Shown here: positions 8,252 through 17,662 of the stretch, in pieces | How the letters are laid out: every line of letters starts with the position of its first letter | How positions within the stretch are numbered: the first letter of the stretch is position 1 | Assembly: GCF_041154455.1 (NCBI RefSeq) | Contig: NZ_AP028664.1 | Span: forward strand, 2,233,001-2,297,000 | Direction: 5' to 3' | Length of the DNA: 64,000 nucleotides | Origin: Variovorax sp. V213 | GTDB lineage: Bacteria > Pseudomonadota > Gammaproteobacteria > Burkholderiales > Burkholderiaceae_C | Translations under genes and position numbers: made by a program | The notes under the pieces: generated by a model | What the model saw: the letters and a program-made list of their open reading frames with translations, nothing else | What the model was told of the DNA's origin: nothing | Databases searched by the model: none

Positions 8252-9550
8252 ATGAAGGTATTGGTAATTGGAGGAGGGGGCCGGGAACACGCATTGGCGT
8301 GGCGGTTGGCGCAGGCCAGCCGGGTCAGCCGCGTGTACGTGGCGCCGGGCAACGGCGGCACCGTGAGCGACGAGCGCTACGACTGCATCGACATCACCGA
8401 GCCCGCCGCGCTGCGCGAATGGGCGGCCAAGGAAAAGATCGCGCTCACCGTCGTCGGGCCCGAAGCGCCGCTGGCGGCCGGCGTGGTGGATGAATTCCGC
8501 GCCCACGGCCTGCGCATCTTCGGACCCACGCGGGCCGCTGCGCAGCTCGAGAGCTCCAAGGCCTTCTCCAAGGCGTTCATGAAGCGCCACAAGATTCCCA
8601 CGGCCGAGTACGAGGCCTTCACCGATGCGGCCGCGGCCCATGCCTACATCGACGCCAAGGGCGCCCCCATCGTCGTCAAGGCCGACGGCCTGGCCGCCGG
8701 CAAGGGCGTGGTGGTGGCCATGACCGCGCAGGAGGCGCACGAGGCGGTCGACTTCATGCTGGTCGACAACAAGTTCGGCGTGTCGCACAACGATGGCGGC
8801 GCGCGCGTCGTCATTGAAGAGTTTTTGCAGGGCGAGGAAGCCAGCTTCATCGTGCTGTGCGACGGCAAGAACGTGACCGCCCTGGCCACCAGCCAGGACC
8901 ACAAGCGCCTGCTCGACAACGACGAAGGGCCCAACACGGGCGGCATGGGCGCGTACTCGCCCGCACCGGTGGTCACGGCCGAAGTGCATGCGCGCGCCAT
9001 GCGCGAAATCATCCTGCCGACCATCCGTGGCATGGAGAAAGACGGCATCCCGTTCACGGGCTTCCTGTACGCCGGTCTCATGATCGACGCGTCGGGGCAC
9101 CCGAAGACGCTGGAATTCAACTGCCGCATGGGCGACCCCGAAACGCAGCCGATCATGATGCGGCTCAAGTCCGACCTGTTCGAAGTGTTCTGGCACGCCA
9201 CCGACGGCACGCTCGACCAGGTCGAGCTGCAGTGGGACCGGCGCGTGGCGCTTGGCGTGGTGATGGCGGCGCACGGCTATCCGCTTTCGCCGCGCAAGGG
9301 CGACCGCATCACCGGCATTCCGCCAGAGGCACCCGATGCCGTGGTGTTCCACGCCGGCACCACGCAGCAGGACGGCGAGCTCAAGACCAGCGGCGGCCGC
9401 GTGCTGTGCGTGACCGTTCTGGCCGACAGCGTGAAGCTCGCGCAGCAGCGGGCCTACGAAGTCGCCGCGCGCATCAATTTCGACGGCGCGCAATACCGCA
9501 AAGACATCGGGCACCGCGCGCTGCACGCGCGCGGCGCCCCGCACGCCTGA
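8252..9550 (+). CDS. purD: Phosphoribosylamine-glycine ligase (GAR synthetase)
   Basis: 432 residues, full length. The N-terminal domain starts MKVLVIGGGGREHALAWRL. The ATP-grasp domain contains PIVVKADGLAAGKGVVVA, and the conserved NTGGMGAYSPAP and LEFNCRMGDPETQ follow. It joins 5-phosphoribosylamine and glycine using ATP, the second step of purine synthesis. The stop codon overlaps the hemF start by one base (TGATG). This begins a run of overlapping genes to maf. Confidence 0.97.
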   Translation: MKVLVIGGGGREHALAWRLAQASRVSRVYVAPGNGGTVSDERYDCIDITEPAALREWAAKEKIALTVVGPEAPLAAGVVDEFRAHGLRIFGPTRAAAQLESSKAFSKAFMKRHKIPTAEYEAFTDAAAAHAYIDAKGAPIVVKADGLAAGKGVVVAMTAQEAHEAVDFMLVDNKFGVSHNDGGARVVIEEFLQGEEASFIVLCDGKNVTALATSQDHKRLLDNDEGPNTGGMGAYSPAPVVTAEVHARAMREIILPTIRGMEKDGIPFTGFLYAGLMIDASGHPKTLEFNCRMGDPETQPIMMRLKSDLFEVFWHATDGTLDQVELQWDRRVALGVVMAAHGYPLSPRKGDRITGIPPEAPDAVVFHAGTTQQDGELKTSGGRVLCVTVLADSVKLAQQRAYEVAARINFDGAQYRKDIGHRALHARGAPHA

Positions 9551-10467
9551 TGCAGCAGACCAATCCCGCAGCGGTCGGCGACTACCTGCGCAAGCTGCAG
9601 CAGGACATCGTCGCTGCGGTTGAAGCGGCCGACGGCGGTACCTGCACCCGAGACGCCTGGCAGAAGGAGCCCGGCGAGGCATTGCAAGGCAGCGGCCTCA
9701 CCTGCATCCTCGAGGGCGGCGAACTGTTCGAGCGTGCGGGCTGTGGCTTCTCGCAAGTGCGCGGGGCGAGGCTGCCGCCATCGGCCACGCAGAACCGGCC
9801 CGAACTTGCGGGCGCGCCTTTCGAGGCCATGGGCGTGTCGCTGGTGTTTCATCCGCGCAACCCCTATGTGCCGATCGTTCACATGAACGTGCGCATGCTG
9901 GCTGCGCTGCCCGAAGGCAAGGACCCGGTGTGCTGGTTCGGCGGCGGCATGGACCTGACGCCCTGCTACGGTTTCGAGGAAGACGCGGTGCACTTTCACA
10001 CCGCGTGCCGCGACGCGCTGGCCCCTTTCGGCGACGACAAATATCCGCGCTTCAAGACCTGGTGCGACGAGTATTTCTTTCTCAAGCATCGCAACGAGCA
10101 GCGCGGCATCGGCGGCATCTTCTTCGACGACTTCGCCGAGGGCGGATTCGAGAACGCCTTTGCGATGCTGCGCTCCGTGGGCGATGCCTTCCTGCCGGCC
10201 TACCTGCCCATCGCCCTGCGCCGCCGCGCCATGCCCTGGGGCGAGCGCGAGCGGGCGTTCCAGCTCTACCGGCGCGGACGCTACGTGGAGTTCAACCTCG
10301 TGTGGGATCGGGGCACGCACTTCGGGCTGCAGTCGGGCGGGCGCACCGAATCGATTCTGCTGTCGATGCCGCCGCTCGCCAGCTGGGCCTACCGCCAGCA
10401 GCCGGAACCGGGCAGCCCCGAAGCCGCGCTCTACAGCGACTTCATCGTGCGGCGCGACTGGTTGTGA
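9550..10467 (+). CDS. hemF: Oxygen-dependent coproporphyrinogen III oxidase
   Basis: 305 residues, usual length. The signature WFGGGMDLTPCYGFEEDAVHFH is followed by KHRNEQRGIGGIFFDD and the C-terminal EFNLVWDRGTHFGLQSGGR, all family hallmarks. The enzyme oxidatively decarboxylates coproporphyrinogen III to protoporphyrinogen IX in heme synthesis and needs oxygen, so an aerobic lifestyle fits. The start overlaps the purD stop and the stop overlaps the GTG start of nadD (GTGA). Confidence 0.97.
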   Translation: MQQTNPAAVGDYLRKLQQDIVAAVEAADGGTCTRDAWQKEPGEALQGSGLTCILEGGELFERAGCGFSQVRGARLPPSATQNRPELAGAPFEAMGVSLVFHPRNPYVPIVHMNVRMLAALPEGKDPVCWFGGGMDLTPCYGFEEDAVHFHTACRDALAPFGDDKYPRFKTWCDEYFFLKHRNEQRGIGGIFFDDFAEGGFENAFAMLRSVGDAFLPAYLPIALRRRAMPWGERERAFQLYRRGRYVEFNLVWDRGTHFGLQSGGRTESILLSMPPLASWAYRQQPEPGSPEAALYSDFIVRRDWL

Positions 10468-11099
10468 ACCCTCCTGCCAGCAAGTCACCCCCGCGCATCG
10501 GCATTTTCGGTGGCGCCTTCGACCCGCCGCACAACGCCCACGTGGCGCTGGCCGAGGCGGCGCTTTCGCAGCTAAGCCTTGCCGAGCTGTACGTCATACC
10601 CACTGGGCAGGCCTGGCACAAGAGCCGGGCGCTGACGCCGGCGCAAGACCGTCTCGCAATGACGCGGCTGGCTTTTTCGGGGCTGAAGGGAACGGTGGTG
10701 GTCGACAGCCGCGAAGTGCTGCGCGATGGCCCCACCTACACCCTCGACACCCTGCATGAATTGCAGCGGGAGCAGCCGGGAGCCCAGCTGGTCCTGATCA
10801 TGGGCGCCGACCAGGCCAGCGCATTGCCAACATGGCACGGCTGGCAGGCTATACTCGGCATTGCTATTGTTTCTGTAGCGTATCGCGCATTATCGACGGG
10901 CGGCACTGCTCGTTTTGATCCGAAGATGCTGCCCGGCCTCCCGGCTGGCGCGCGTTTCGAAGCGCTCGAACTGCCGGTCATGGACACCAGCGCCACCGAT
11001 ATACGGCGGCGCGCGGCGCTTGGCGAGAACATTTCCTCGCTGGTTCCGCCAGCCGTTGCACGCTATATTGACCAACACCACCTTTACCGCTCTGCCTGA
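10464..11099 (+). CDS. nadD: Nicotinate-nucleotide adenylyltransferase
   Basis: 211 residues from a GTG start that overlaps the hemF stop by 4 bp. The nucleotidyltransferase motif GIFGGAFDPPHNAHV is at 13-27, with the HxxH-type HNAH at 23-26. The C-terminal DTSATDIRRRAALG is the ISSTxxR-type motif. It adenylates nicotinate mononucleotide in NAD synthesis. The next gene is rsfS, as in many bacteria. Confidence 0.94.
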   Translation: MNPPASKSPPRIGIFGGAFDPPHNAHVALAEAALSQLSLAELYVIPTGQAWHKSRALTPAQDRLAMTRLAFSGLKGTVVVDSREVLRDGPTYTLDTLHELQREQPGAQLVLIMGADQASALPTWHGWQAILGIAIVSVAYRALSTGGTARFDPKMLPGLPAGARFEALELPVMDTSATDIRRRAALGENISSLVPPAVARYIDQHHLYRSA

Positions 11100-11764
11100 T
11101 GACCACTGAAGCCGCCGCCAAGAAAGACACCCAAAAACTCCAGCGAGCCATCATCGATGGACTCGAAGACGTCAAGGCGCAGGACATCCAGGTTTTCGAC
11201 ACCGAGCATCTCTCACCGCTGTTCGAACGCGTGATCGTTGCCTCAGGCACCTCCAACCGGCAGACCAAGGCGCTGGCCGCCAGCGTTCGCGACGCAGTGC
11301 GCGAGGCCGGTTTCGGCAAGCCGCGCATCGAGGGCGAGGACAACGGCGAGTGGATCATCGTGGACTGCGGCGCGGCGGTCGCGCACATCATGCAACCCGC
11401 CATCCGCCAGTACTACCACCTGGAAGAAATCTGGGGCGACAAGCCGGTGCGCGCCAAGCTCGGCGGCACCAAGCCGGCCCTTGCAACCGCCGCCAAGGTG
11501 ATCGACGAGAAAAAGCCGGTCGCGGCCAAGATGCCCAATCTGCGCCGTGCAAGCGCGGCCAAGACCGCCATCCGCGCAGCCGAGCAGGAAGCCAAGGCTG
11601 AGAAGGCCAGCCGGAGCCCGGCAAAGAAAACCGCCGCCAAGAAAGCCCCGGCAAAGAAGACCACGACCGCGCGCGTGCCGGTCAAGGTGGTCGGCAAGCC
11701 GGCCGCGAAGAAGCCCGCGGCAAAGAAGGCGCCTGCCAAGAAGGCGCCAGCCCGCCGCGCATGA
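11099..11764 (+). CDS. rsfS: Ribosome silencing factor RsfS with lysine/alanine-rich tail
   Basis: 221 residues. About 10-115 form the RsfS (DUF143) domain, with GLEDVKAQDIQVFD, the conserved WIIVDCG and YHLEEIWGD. RsfS binds ribosomal protein uL14 on the 50S subunit and blocks subunit joining during starvation. From about residue 120 there is a C-terminal tail of about 100 residues rich in Lys, Ala and Pro, with repeated AKKAPAKK-like units resembling histone H1 tails. Typical RsfS proteins are 105-130 residues, so the tail nearly doubles the length. One-base overlap with nadD and four-base overlap with rlmH. Confidence 0.92.
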   Translation: MTTEAAAKKDTQKLQRAIIDGLEDVKAQDIQVFDTEHLSPLFERVIVASGTSNRQTKALAASVRDAVREAGFGKPRIEGEDNGEWIIVDCGAAVAHIMQPAIRQYYHLEEIWGDKPVRAKLGGTKPALATAAKVIDEKKPVAAKMPNLRRASAAKTAIRAAEQEAKAEKASRSPAKKTAAKKAPAKKTTTARVPVKVVGKPAAKKPAAKKAPAKKAPARRA

Positions 11765-12228
11765 AGCTCCTGGTGGTCGCCGTCGGGCAGCGCATGCCCG
11801 ACTGGGCGCAGACTGCCTGGGACGACTACGCCAAGCGCTTCCCGCCCGAGCTCAAGCTCGAGCTGCGGGCCGTGAAGACCGAACCCCGCGGTTCCAAGTC
11901 GCTCGAAACCATCTACGCCGCCGAACGCGAGCGCATCGAAGGGGCCATCGCCCGTGGCATGCGCATCGTGGCGCTGGATGAGCGCGGCACCGCGCTCACC
12001 ACCAAGGCGCTCGCAGCGCGCCTGCAGGCCTGGCAGGGCGAGGGCGACGACGTGGCCCTCGTCATCGGCGGCCCCGACGGGCTCGATCCCGCCTTCAAGG
12101 CCGCGGCCCACGAACGCATCCGCCTCTCCGACCTGACCCTGCCGCATGCGATGGCGCGCGTGCTGCTCGTGGAGCAGCTGTACCGGGCCTGGTCGGTCAA
12201 CGCGGGCCATCCGTACCACCGGGAATGA
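11761..12228 (+). CDS. rlmH: 23S rRNA (pseudouridine-1915 N3) methyltransferase
   Basis: 155 residues, exactly the family size. It starts MKLLVVAVGQRMPDW, has the SPOUT knot segment VALVIGGPDGLDP, and ends with the conserved LPHAMARVLLVEQLYRAW and GHPYHRE. RlmH methylates pseudouridine 1915 in helix 69 of 23S rRNA on assembled 70S ribosomes. The rsfS-rlmH pairing is widely conserved. It overlaps rsfS upstream and maf downstream by 4 bp each. Confidence 0.97.
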   Translation: MKLLVVAVGQRMPDWAQTAWDDYAKRFPPELKLELRAVKTEPRGSKSLETIYAAERERIEGAIARGMRIVALDERGTALTTKALAARLQAWQGEGDDVALVIGGPDGLDPAFKAAAHERIRLSDLTLPHAMARVLLVEQLYRAWSVNAGHPYHRE

Positions 12229-12830
12229 CACCAGACTTCATCTATCTCGCCTCGCAGAGCCCGCGCCGCGCCCAGCTGCTCGGCCAATTCGGCATTCGCC
12301 ACGAGCTTCTCCTTGCCGGCCCGGAAGAAGATGCCGAATCGCTCGAGGCTGTGCTGGCCAACGAATCTCCCACCGCCTACGTGCAGCGCGTCACTGCGCT
12401 CAAGCTCGATGCCGCAGTGGCGCGACGCAAGCGCCTCGGACTCGCCGATGGGCCGGTGCTCTGCGCCGACACCACGGTGGCCCTCGGCCGCAGCATCCTC
12501 GGCAAGCCCGACGACGCACGCGATGCCGAGCGCATGCTGGCGCTCTTGTCGGGCACCACGCATCGCGTGCTGACCGCCGTGGCGCTGCAGAACGGCCGCC
12601 GCCGCCATGCGGCACTCAGCGTCTCGCGCGTGCGCTTCGCAACAATGACCCGAAAGCAGATCGCGCGCTACGCCGGCAGCGGCGAGCCGATCGGCAAGGC
12701 CGGCGCCTATGCGATCCAGGGCGCAGCGGCCGCGTTCATCGAGCACATCAGCGGGTCCTATTCGGGCATCATGGGACTCCCGATGTTCGAGACCGCGCAG
12801 CTCCTTCGCAGCGCAGGTTTCAATACCTGA
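12225..12830 (+). CDS. Maf family nucleoside triphosphate pyrophosphatase
   Basis: 201 residues. The N-terminal YLASQSPRRAQLL is the Maf signature, CADTTVALGRSILGKP carries the catalytic aspartate, and GSYSGIMGLPMFET is the conserved end. Maf proteins hydrolyse dTTP/UTP or m7GTP to monophosphates and may clear modified nucleotides. Which subfamily (YhdE or YceF) applies is not decided here. It overlaps rlmH by 4 bp and lies 13 bp before rng. Confidence 0.93.
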   Translation: MTPDFIYLASQSPRRAQLLGQFGIRHELLLAGPEEDAESLEAVLANESPTAYVQRVTALKLDAAVARRKRLGLADGPVLCADTTVALGRSILGKPDDARDAERMLALLSGTTHRVLTAVALQNGRRRHAALSVSRVRFATMTRKQIARYAGSGEPIGKAGAYAIQGAAAAFIEHISGSYSGIMGLPMFETAQLLRSAGFNT

Positions 12831-12843
12831 GAATTCCAATCCC

Positions 12844-14370
12844 ATGCAAGACATCCTGATCAACTGGTCCCCGCAGGAGACCCGTGTGGCGCTGGTCGAG
12901 CACGGCGCGGTGCAAGAGCTGCACGTCGAACGCACATTGGAGCGCGGGCTGGTCGGCAACATCTACCTGGGCAAGGTGTCGCGCGTGCTGCCGGGCATGC
13001 AGTCGGCCTTCATCGACGTCGGCCTGGAACGCACGGCCTTTTTGCACGTGGCCGACATCGTGGCGCCGTTCACGCCGGGCTCGCGCCCCAGCGCACCGGC
13101 GCCCGAGCGCGACCACCGCAACGGCGGGCCGATGGTGCCCATCGAGAAGCAGGTGTTCGAAGGCCAGTCGCTGCTGGTGCAGGTGATCAAGGATCCGATC
13201 GGCACCAAGGGGGCGCGGCTGTCGACGCAGATCAGCATTGCCGGCCGGCTGCTGGTGTTTCTGCCGCAGGACAACCACATCGGCGTTTCGCAGAAGATCC
13301 CTTCGGACCAACGAGATTCGTTGCGCGCGCGCATGCTCGCGCTGATCGAAGCGGCCGCGGCAGCCGACAGCGGCGGCGTGGTGCCGGCCAACACGGGTGG
13401 CTTCATCCTGCGTACCAACGGCGAAGATTCGTCCGATGCCGAGCTGGCCGAGGACATCGCCTACCTGCGCAAGACCTGGTCGCGCATCCGTGAAGCATCG
13501 AGCAAGATGCCGCCGATGTCCCTGCTGCACCAGGATTTGAGCCTGCTGCAGCGCGTGCTGCGCGACATGACCAGCGAAGACACGCAGACCATCCGCATCG
13601 ATTCGCGCGAGCAGTTCGAGGTGCTGCTCAAGTTCGGACTCGAATACATGCCGCAGGCGGCCGGCAAGCTGCAGCACTACAAGGGCGAGCGGCCGATCTT
13701 CGACCTGTATTCGGTCGACGAGGAAATCGCCAAGGCGCTGGGCCGCCGGGTCGAACTCAAGTCGGGCGGCTACCTCGTGGTCGACCAGACCGAGGCCCTC
13801 ACCACGGTGGACGTGAATACGGGCGGCTTTGTCGGCGCGCGCAATTTCGACGACACCATCTTCAAGACCAACCTGGAAGCGGCGCAAGCCATTGCGCGGC
13901 AACTGCGCTTGCGCAACCTGGGCGGCATCATCATCGTCGACTTCATCGACATGGGGCGCGACGACCACCGCGAACAGGTGCTGGCCGAGTTCCGCAAGCA
14001 GCTCGCGCGCGACCGCGTCAAGACCACCGCCGGCGGCTTTTCGCAGCTCGGGCTCGTCGAGATGACGCGCAAGCGCACGCGCGAATCGCTGGCCCACATG
14101 CTGTGCGAGCCCTGCGCCGCGTGCGGCGGGCAGGGCATCGTGAAGACGGCGCGCAGCGTGGCCTACGACGCCATGCGCGAAATATTGCGCGAGGCGCGGC
14201 AGTTCACGCCGCGCGAATTCCGCATCGTGTCGTCGCCGCAGGTGATCGAGCTGTTTCTCGACGAGGAAAGCCAGCACCTGGCGGGGCTGAGCGATTTCAT
14301 CGGCAAGCCGATCTCCTTGCAGTCCGAACCGGCCATCGGGCAAGGCCAGTACGACATCGTCCTGCTCTGA
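12844..14370 (+). CDS. rng: Ribonuclease G
   Basis: 508 residues, short like RNase G rather than RNase E. The S1-like RNA-binding domain (VGNIYLGKVSRVLPGMQSAF) covers about 40-130. The catalytic DNase I-like region has the metal aspartates in TTVDVNTGGFVG and IIIVDFIDM. A cysteine pair in CEPCAACGGQG corresponds to the zinc-link. RNase G matures 16S rRNA 5' ends and degrades some mRNAs. The ATG at 12844 gives the family start MQDILINWSPQETRVAL. The gene ends 4 bp from the convergent msbA gene. Confidence 0.95.
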   Translation: MQDILINWSPQETRVALVEHGAVQELHVERTLERGLVGNIYLGKVSRVLPGMQSAFIDVGLERTAFLHVADIVAPFTPGSRPSAPAPERDHRNGGPMVPIEKQVFEGQSLLVQVIKDPIGTKGARLSTQISIAGRLLVFLPQDNHIGVSQKIPSDQRDSLRARMLALIEAAAAADSGGVVPANTGGFILRTNGEDSSDAELAEDIAYLRKTWSRIREASSKMPPMSLLHQDLSLLQRVLRDMTSEDTQTIRIDSREQFEVLLKFGLEYMPQAAGKLQHYKGERPIFDLYSVDEEIAKALGRRVELKSGGYLVVDQTEALTTVDVNTGGFVGARNFDDTIFKTNLEAAQAIARQLRLRNLGGIIIVDFIDMGRDDHREQVLAEFRKQLARDRVKTTAGGFSQLGLVEMTRKRTRESLAHMLCEPCAACGGQGIVKTARSVAYDAMREILREARQFTPREFRIVSSPQVIELFLDEESQHLAGLSDFIGKPISLQSEPAIGQGQYDIVLL

Positions 14371-14374
14371 GGGC

Positions 14375-16159
14375 TCAGAGCGTCGGGTCCTGGCCCGGGG
14401 TCGCGCTGCGCACCGCCAGCGTCTGCAGGCGGGCGTAGAGCCCGTCCAGTGCCATCAATTGTGCGTGGCTGCCTTGCTCGGCGACGCGGCCTTGCTCCAT
14501 CACGATGATGCGGTCGGCATGCTGGATGGTCGAGAGCCGGTGCGCGACGATGAGCGTGGTGCGGTTCTGCATCAGGCGCTGCAGGGCATCCTGCACCAGC
14601 CGTTCCGATTCGGTGTCGAGGGCCGAGGTTGCTTCGTCGAGCAGCAGGATGGGCGCGTTCTTGTAGAGCGCGCGCGCGATGGCCAGGCGTTGGCGCTGGC
14701 CGCCCGAAAGCTGCGTGGCATTGTGGCCGAGCACCGTGTCGACGCCCTCCGGCAGGCTCTCGACGTGGCTCGCGAGGTTCGCGGCCTCTATGCATTGCTG
14801 CACCCGCGCGCGATCGATCTCGGAGCCCAGCGCTACGTTGGCGGCCAGCGTGTCGTTGAGCATCACCACGTCCTGGCTGACCATGGCGAACTGCGCGCGC
14901 AGGCTCTTGAGCTCCCATTCGCTGGTGTCGTGGCCGTCGAGCAGCACCTGCCCGCCGCTGGGCAGCACGAAGCGCGGCAGCAGATTGACCAGCGTCGTCT
15001 TGCCCGAACCCGAGGGTCCGACGAAGGCCACCACCTGGCCCGGCTCGATGGCCAGGTTCACGCCGTCGAGCGCACGGGCTTCGTCCTCGCCGCGGTAGCT
15101 GACCTTCACGTCGCGAAGCTCGATGCGGCCCTGCGCATGTTCGATGCGGAAAGTACCTTGCGGCTCGGGGGCCACGTCGTCGATGAGCACCAGGCCGCGT
15201 TCCAGCGCCGCAAGGCCGCGGGTGATCGGCGCGGCCATGTCCGCCAGGCGGCGGATCGGTGCGATCAGCATCAGCATGGCCGTGATGTAGGCGACGAATC
15301 CGCCCACCGTCAGTCCCTGTTCGCCGCTCTGCCACAGCGCGATCATCACCACGATCGACAGCGCGAGCGACGCCATCATCTGCGTGAGCGGCGTGGTGGC
15401 CGCCTGCGCGATGGTCGATTTCACGGCCAGCCGGTTCAGGCGCTGGCTCAGTTGCTCGAAGCGCTCGCCCTGCGCCGCCTCGGCCCCATGCAGCCGCACC
15501 ATGCGGTGCGCGAGCACGTTCTCTTCCACCACGTAGGCCAGTTCGTCGGTGGCCTGCTGACCCTGCTGCGTCAGGCGATAAAGGCGCTTGGAGAACACCT
15601 TCATGATCCAAGAGATGCTCGGCACCAGGAAGGCGACGATAAGCGTGAGCTTCCAGTTCAGGTAGACGAGGTAGGCAAGCAGCGCCACCAGCGTGAAACC
15701 GTCGCGCGAGAGCCCGAGCAGTGCCTGCACCAGCAGCATGGAGCCGGTCTGCACCTCATACACCACCGTGTTGGAGAGCGCGCTGGCCGATTGGCGCGAG
15801 AATAGGGCCAGCTCCGCGCCCAGCAGGCGCTCGAACAGCACGCGGCGCAGCCGCTGCATGCCTTCGTTGGCAATGCGCGAGAGCGCATATTGCGAAATGA
15901 ACTGGGCAATGCCGCGCACCGCGAACAGCAGCAGCACGGCGGCCGGCACGATCCACAGCGCCAGCTGTCCGCGGTTGAAGCCGCGGTCGAGCAGCGGCTT
16001 CAGCAGGGCGGCCATCAGCGGCTCGGTGATGGCTGCCAACAGGGCGCCGACGAGCCCGACGGCCCACCAGTGGCGCGAGCCGCCGAACCAGGTCATGAGT
16101 CGCGCCAGTCGGCGCAACAGGGGAGGGCGCGCGGTCTCGCTGCCGGGGGATGCTTGCAT
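14375..16159 (-). CDS. msbA: Lipid A/ABC exporter MsbA (half transporter)
   Basis: 594 residues from the ATG at 16159. The N-terminal part is a six-helix ABC exporter domain. The ATPase domain has GPSGSGKTTL (Walker A), LSGGQRQRLAIARAL (signature) and ILLLDEATSALD (Walker B). MsbA dimers flip lipid A-core across the inner membrane. An ATG at 16204 and a GTG at 16231 are in frame upstream. I preferred 16159 because the intervening codons show clearly lower third-position GC than the gene. No neighbouring lpxK was seen. It is divergent from tolB. Confidence 0.87.
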   Translation of the reverse strand: MQASPGSETARPPLLRRLARLMTWFGGSRHWWAVGLVGALLAAITEPLMAALLKPLLDRGFNRGQLALWIVPAAVLLLFAVRGIAQFISQYALSRIANEGMQRLRRVLFERLLGAELALFSRQSASALSNTVVYEVQTGSMLLVQALLGLSRDGFTLVALLAYLVYLNWKLTLIVAFLVPSISWIMKVFSKRLYRLTQQGQQATDELAYVVEENVLAHRMVRLHGAEAAQGERFEQLSQRLNRLAVKSTIAQAATTPLTQMMASLALSIVVMIALWQSGEQGLTVGGFVAYITAMLMLIAPIRRLADMAAPITRGLAALERGLVLIDDVAPEPQGTFRIEHAQGRIELRDVKVSYRGEDEARALDGVNLAIEPGQVVAFVGPSGSGKTTLVNLLPRFVLPSGGQVLLDGHDTSEWELKSLRAQFAMVSQDVVMLNDTLAANVALGSEIDRARVQQCIEAANLASHVESLPEGVDTVLGHNATQLSGGQRQRLAIARALYKNAPILLLDEATSALDTESERLVQDALQRLMQNRTTLIVAHRLSTIQHADRIIVMEQGRVAEQGSHAQLMALDGLYARLQTLAVRSATPGQDPTL

Positions 16160-16320
16160 GGCGGCGGATTCTACGGGGGCCCCGGCAGGCGCTTTGAAGG
16201 CCATGCTGTAGGACGGCACCGACCGATACACCTTTTGTGATTACGCGGCCAAACCAGTGTGTAACATGTGGCCCGTCGCACTTGGGGAGAACTTTTTACC
16301 CCGAAACATCTCCGAACCGC

Positions 16321-17637
16321 ATGAACAAGCCGTTGCCAGTTTCCATTCCAACTCCTTCTTCATCGTTATTTGCACGCCGCACATTGATTGCGGCTCTTGC
16401 TGCAACTCCCATGCTGCCCGCGCTCGCCCAGTTCCGGGTCGAGGTGTCTGGCGTCGGACTGACGCAGCGGCCCATCGCGCTGGTTCCGTTCAAGGGGCAG
16501 GACGCATCGCCACAAAAGATCTCCGAGATCGTGCAGGCCGACCTCGAACGCAGCGGCCAGTTCCGCGGCGTCGATGCCTCCGGCCAGGCGCTCGACGAGG
16601 CGTCGCGTCCCGATCTATCCCTCTGGCGCCAGCGTACGGCGGATTCGCTCGTGGTCGGCAGCGTCACGCGCCTGGCCGACGGCCGCTTCGACGTGCGCTT
16701 TCGCCTCTGGGACGTGGTGCGCGGGCAAGACCTCGGCGGCCAGAGCTATACCGTTCCGCAAGGCGACCTGCGCCTCGCATCGCACCGCATTGCCGACTAC
16801 GTCTACGAGAAGCTCACAGGCGACAAGGGCATCTTCTCGACGCGCATCGCCTACGTCACCAAGGGCGGCAGCCGTTATTCGCTGTGGGTGGCGGACGCCG
16901 ACGGCGAGAACGCGCAAGCCGCGCTCGCGAGCCCGGAACCCATCATTTCGCCGGTCTGGTCTTCCAACGGCCAGCAGTTGGCGTACGTGTCCTTCGAATC
17001 GCGCAAGCCCGTGGTGTACGTGCACAACGTGGCCAGCGGACAGCGCCGGTTGCTTGCGAACTTCCGCGGCTCCAACAGCGCCCCGGCGTGGGCGCCCGAT
17101 GGCGGCTCGCTGGCGGTCACGCTGAGCCGCGACGGCGGCTCGCAGCTCTACACCATCCCGGCAAGCGGCGGCGAGCCGCGCCGCCTGACCCAGAGCGCGA
17201 GCATCGACACCGAACCCGTGTACTCGGCCGACGGCAGCACGATCTACTTCGTGAGCGACCGCGGCGGGGCTCCGCAGATCTACAAGATGGGCGCCGGCGG
17301 CGGCGCGCCGACCCGTGTTACCTTCAGTGGCACCTACAACATTTCTCCATCTGTCAGCGGCGACGGCCGGTGGTTGGCCTACATCTCACGCGTTGGCGGT
17401 GCATTCAAACTCCATGTGATGGAGCTGGCAACCGGCAACGTCTCGGCCATCACCGACACCTCGGCAGACGAGAGTCCCAGTTTCGCCCCCAACAGCAAGC
17501 TGATCGTCTACGCAACGCAGCTGCAAGGCCGCGAAGCGCTCATGACGACCACGCTGGACGGAAAAATAAAAGCGCGGCTCGCCGGGCAGGCGGGAGACAT
17601 AAGAGAACCGGACTGGGGTCCGTTTCAAAAGCAATGA
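16321..17637 (+). CDS. tolB: Tol-Pal system periplasmic protein TolB
   Basis: 438 residues, normal length. A signal peptide ends near PALAQ; it contains an ARRTLIAAL stretch with twin arginines, so Tat export is possible, though TolB usually uses Sec. A small N-terminal domain is followed by a six-blade propeller with repeats such as SPVWSSNGQQLAYVSF and PSVSGDGRWLAYIS. TolB binds Pal and links the inner-membrane TolQRA motor to the outer membrane in cell constriction. pal and cpoB follow; tolQ, tolR and tolA are not in this window. Confidence 0.95.
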   Translation: MNKPLPVSIPTPSSSLFARRTLIAALAATPMLPALAQFRVEVSGVGLTQRPIALVPFKGQDASPQKISEIVQADLERSGQFRGVDASGQALDEASRPDLSLWRQRTADSLVVGSVTRLADGRFDVRFRLWDVVRGQDLGGQSYTVPQGDLRLASHRIADYVYEKLTGDKGIFSTRIAYVTKGGSRYSLWVADADGENAQAALASPEPIISPVWSSNGQQLAYVSFESRKPVVYVHNVASGQRRLLANFRGSNSAPAWAPDGGSLAVTLSRDGGSQLYTIPASGGEPRRLTQSASIDTEPVYSADGSTIYFVSDRGGAPQIYKMGAGGGAPTRVTFSGTYNISPSVSGDGRWLAYISRVGGAFKLHVMELATGNVSAITDTSADESPSFAPNSKLIVYATQLQGREALMTTTLDGKIKARLAGQAGDIREPDWGPFQKQ

Positions 17638-17662
17638 TCAAGGTTTATTTGAGGAGTACCCA

